In this document: one piece after another, positions 63,714 through 64,000 of the stretch
Position numbering within the stretch: position 1 is the first letter of the stretch
Layout: the number at the start of each line of letters is the position of its first letter
NCBI RefSeq assembly: GCF_006715165.1
Contig: NZ_VFMS01000001.1
Span: forward strand, 558,001 to 622,000
From: Arthrobacter sp. SLBN-122
GTDB lineage: Bacteria > Actinomycetota > Actinomycetes > Actinomycetales > Micrococcaceae
Direction: 5' to 3'
DNA: 64,000 nt
Translations under genes and position numbers: made by a program
Notes under the pieces: generated by a model
Told to the model about the DNA's origin: nothing
Database searches by the model: none
The model's input: only the letters and a program-made list of their open reading frames with translations

Positions 63714-64000
63714 CGCCCGGTCCTGCCCCTGGGTTCCCCAGCCCTGGACCGGCTGCGGCTTGGCAAAGAACAGCGCCACCGCAGCGCCAATCAGGATCAC
63801 TCCCGCGGGCAGCAGGATGGACTGGCCCATCGCCGTCGAGAATCCTGCATGGAGGAACTCCGGCAGCGAGCCGCCCATCGCCAGCCCTTCCCCGGCGGAT
63901 CCGCCGGGCCCGCCCGAGGGAAGCTCGGCGGCAAGCCGGGACTGGATCAGCACGGCGATGGCGGCACTTCCCAGGACCGCGCCGATCTGACGGGTGGTGT
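63675..64000 (-). CDS. MFS exporter, C-terminal part (DHA2/EmrB type)
   Basis: Only the last 108 residues or so lie in the window; the gene continues past base 64000. The segment TTRQIGAVLGSAAIAVLIQ is the conserved motif of 14-spanner DHA2 drug/proton antiporters. A periplasmic loop and a last membrane helix (GQSILLPAGVILIGAAVALFFA) follow. Substrate cannot be inferred. It converges on and overlaps the GNAT gene. Confidence 0.75.
   Translation of the reverse strand, partial: TTRQIGAVLGSAAIAVLIQSRLAAELPSGGPGGSAGEGLAMGGSLPEFLHAGFSTAMGQSILLPAGVILIGAAVALFFAKPQPVQGWGTQGQDRASAKVDAGLDSAG

Overview
The window is high-GC, densely coded chromosomal DNA from an actinobacterium. It looks like the Micrococcaceae, close to Arthrobacter/Pseudarthrobacter. 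The basis is GC-rich third positions, TAGACT/TAGGCT-like -10 hexamers, alanine/glutamate/lysine-rich tails on several ribosomal proteins, an S14-less spc operon, and a beta subunit that begins with the VASSTSNN sequence. This placement is by recognition, not by alignment. No phage, insertion sequence, CRISPR array or resistance gene was seen.

Layout. Bases 1-5169 carry the 3' part of a Tad (Flp) pilus operon: cpaB (truncated by the window edge), cpaE, cpaF, tadB and tadC. Next come an Hpt-like protein without its histidine, an OmpR-type response regulator and a divergent PAS histidine kinase (5263-8453). From 8582 to 55791 nearly everything essential is on the minus strand. It is one long translation/transcription island. 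Read 5' to 3' on the minus strand it runs tRNA-Trp, secE-nusG-rplK-rplA, rplJ-rplL, rpoB-rpoC, rpsL-rpsG-fusA-tuf, the S10 operon (rpsJ to rpsQ), the spc operon (rplN to rplO), secY-adk-map, and infA-rpmJ-rpsM-rpsK-rpoA-rplQ-truA. Accessory genes interrupt it: two tandem GNAT proteins, a thiolase with a YbaK-type protein and a lipoprotein, a family 1 glycosidase with an Nramp transporter and a 41-residue membrane protein, an ATPase-less sugar ABC transporter, and a P1-family peptidase.

Bases 56068-64000 hold an aminotransferase, then an envelope-stress type locus. There a LuxR-type regulator and a PspC-domain histidine kinase are divergent from two more PspC proteins and a small membrane protein. 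After that come pfkA, a GNAT protein and the end of an MFS exporter.

The most interesting structure lies outside standard annotation. A roughly 60-bp repeat is found both between genes and inside the P1 peptidase reading frame, next to the expected self-cleavage site. There are two 62-bp copies of a dispersed palindrome and one palindrome of another type. Several perfect stem-loops without U-tracts sit between the cistrons of the ribosomal and RNA polymerase operons. A terminator hairpin overlaps the start of truA. The Hpt-like protein beside the Tad genes has isoleucine where the phospho-accepting histidine belongs.
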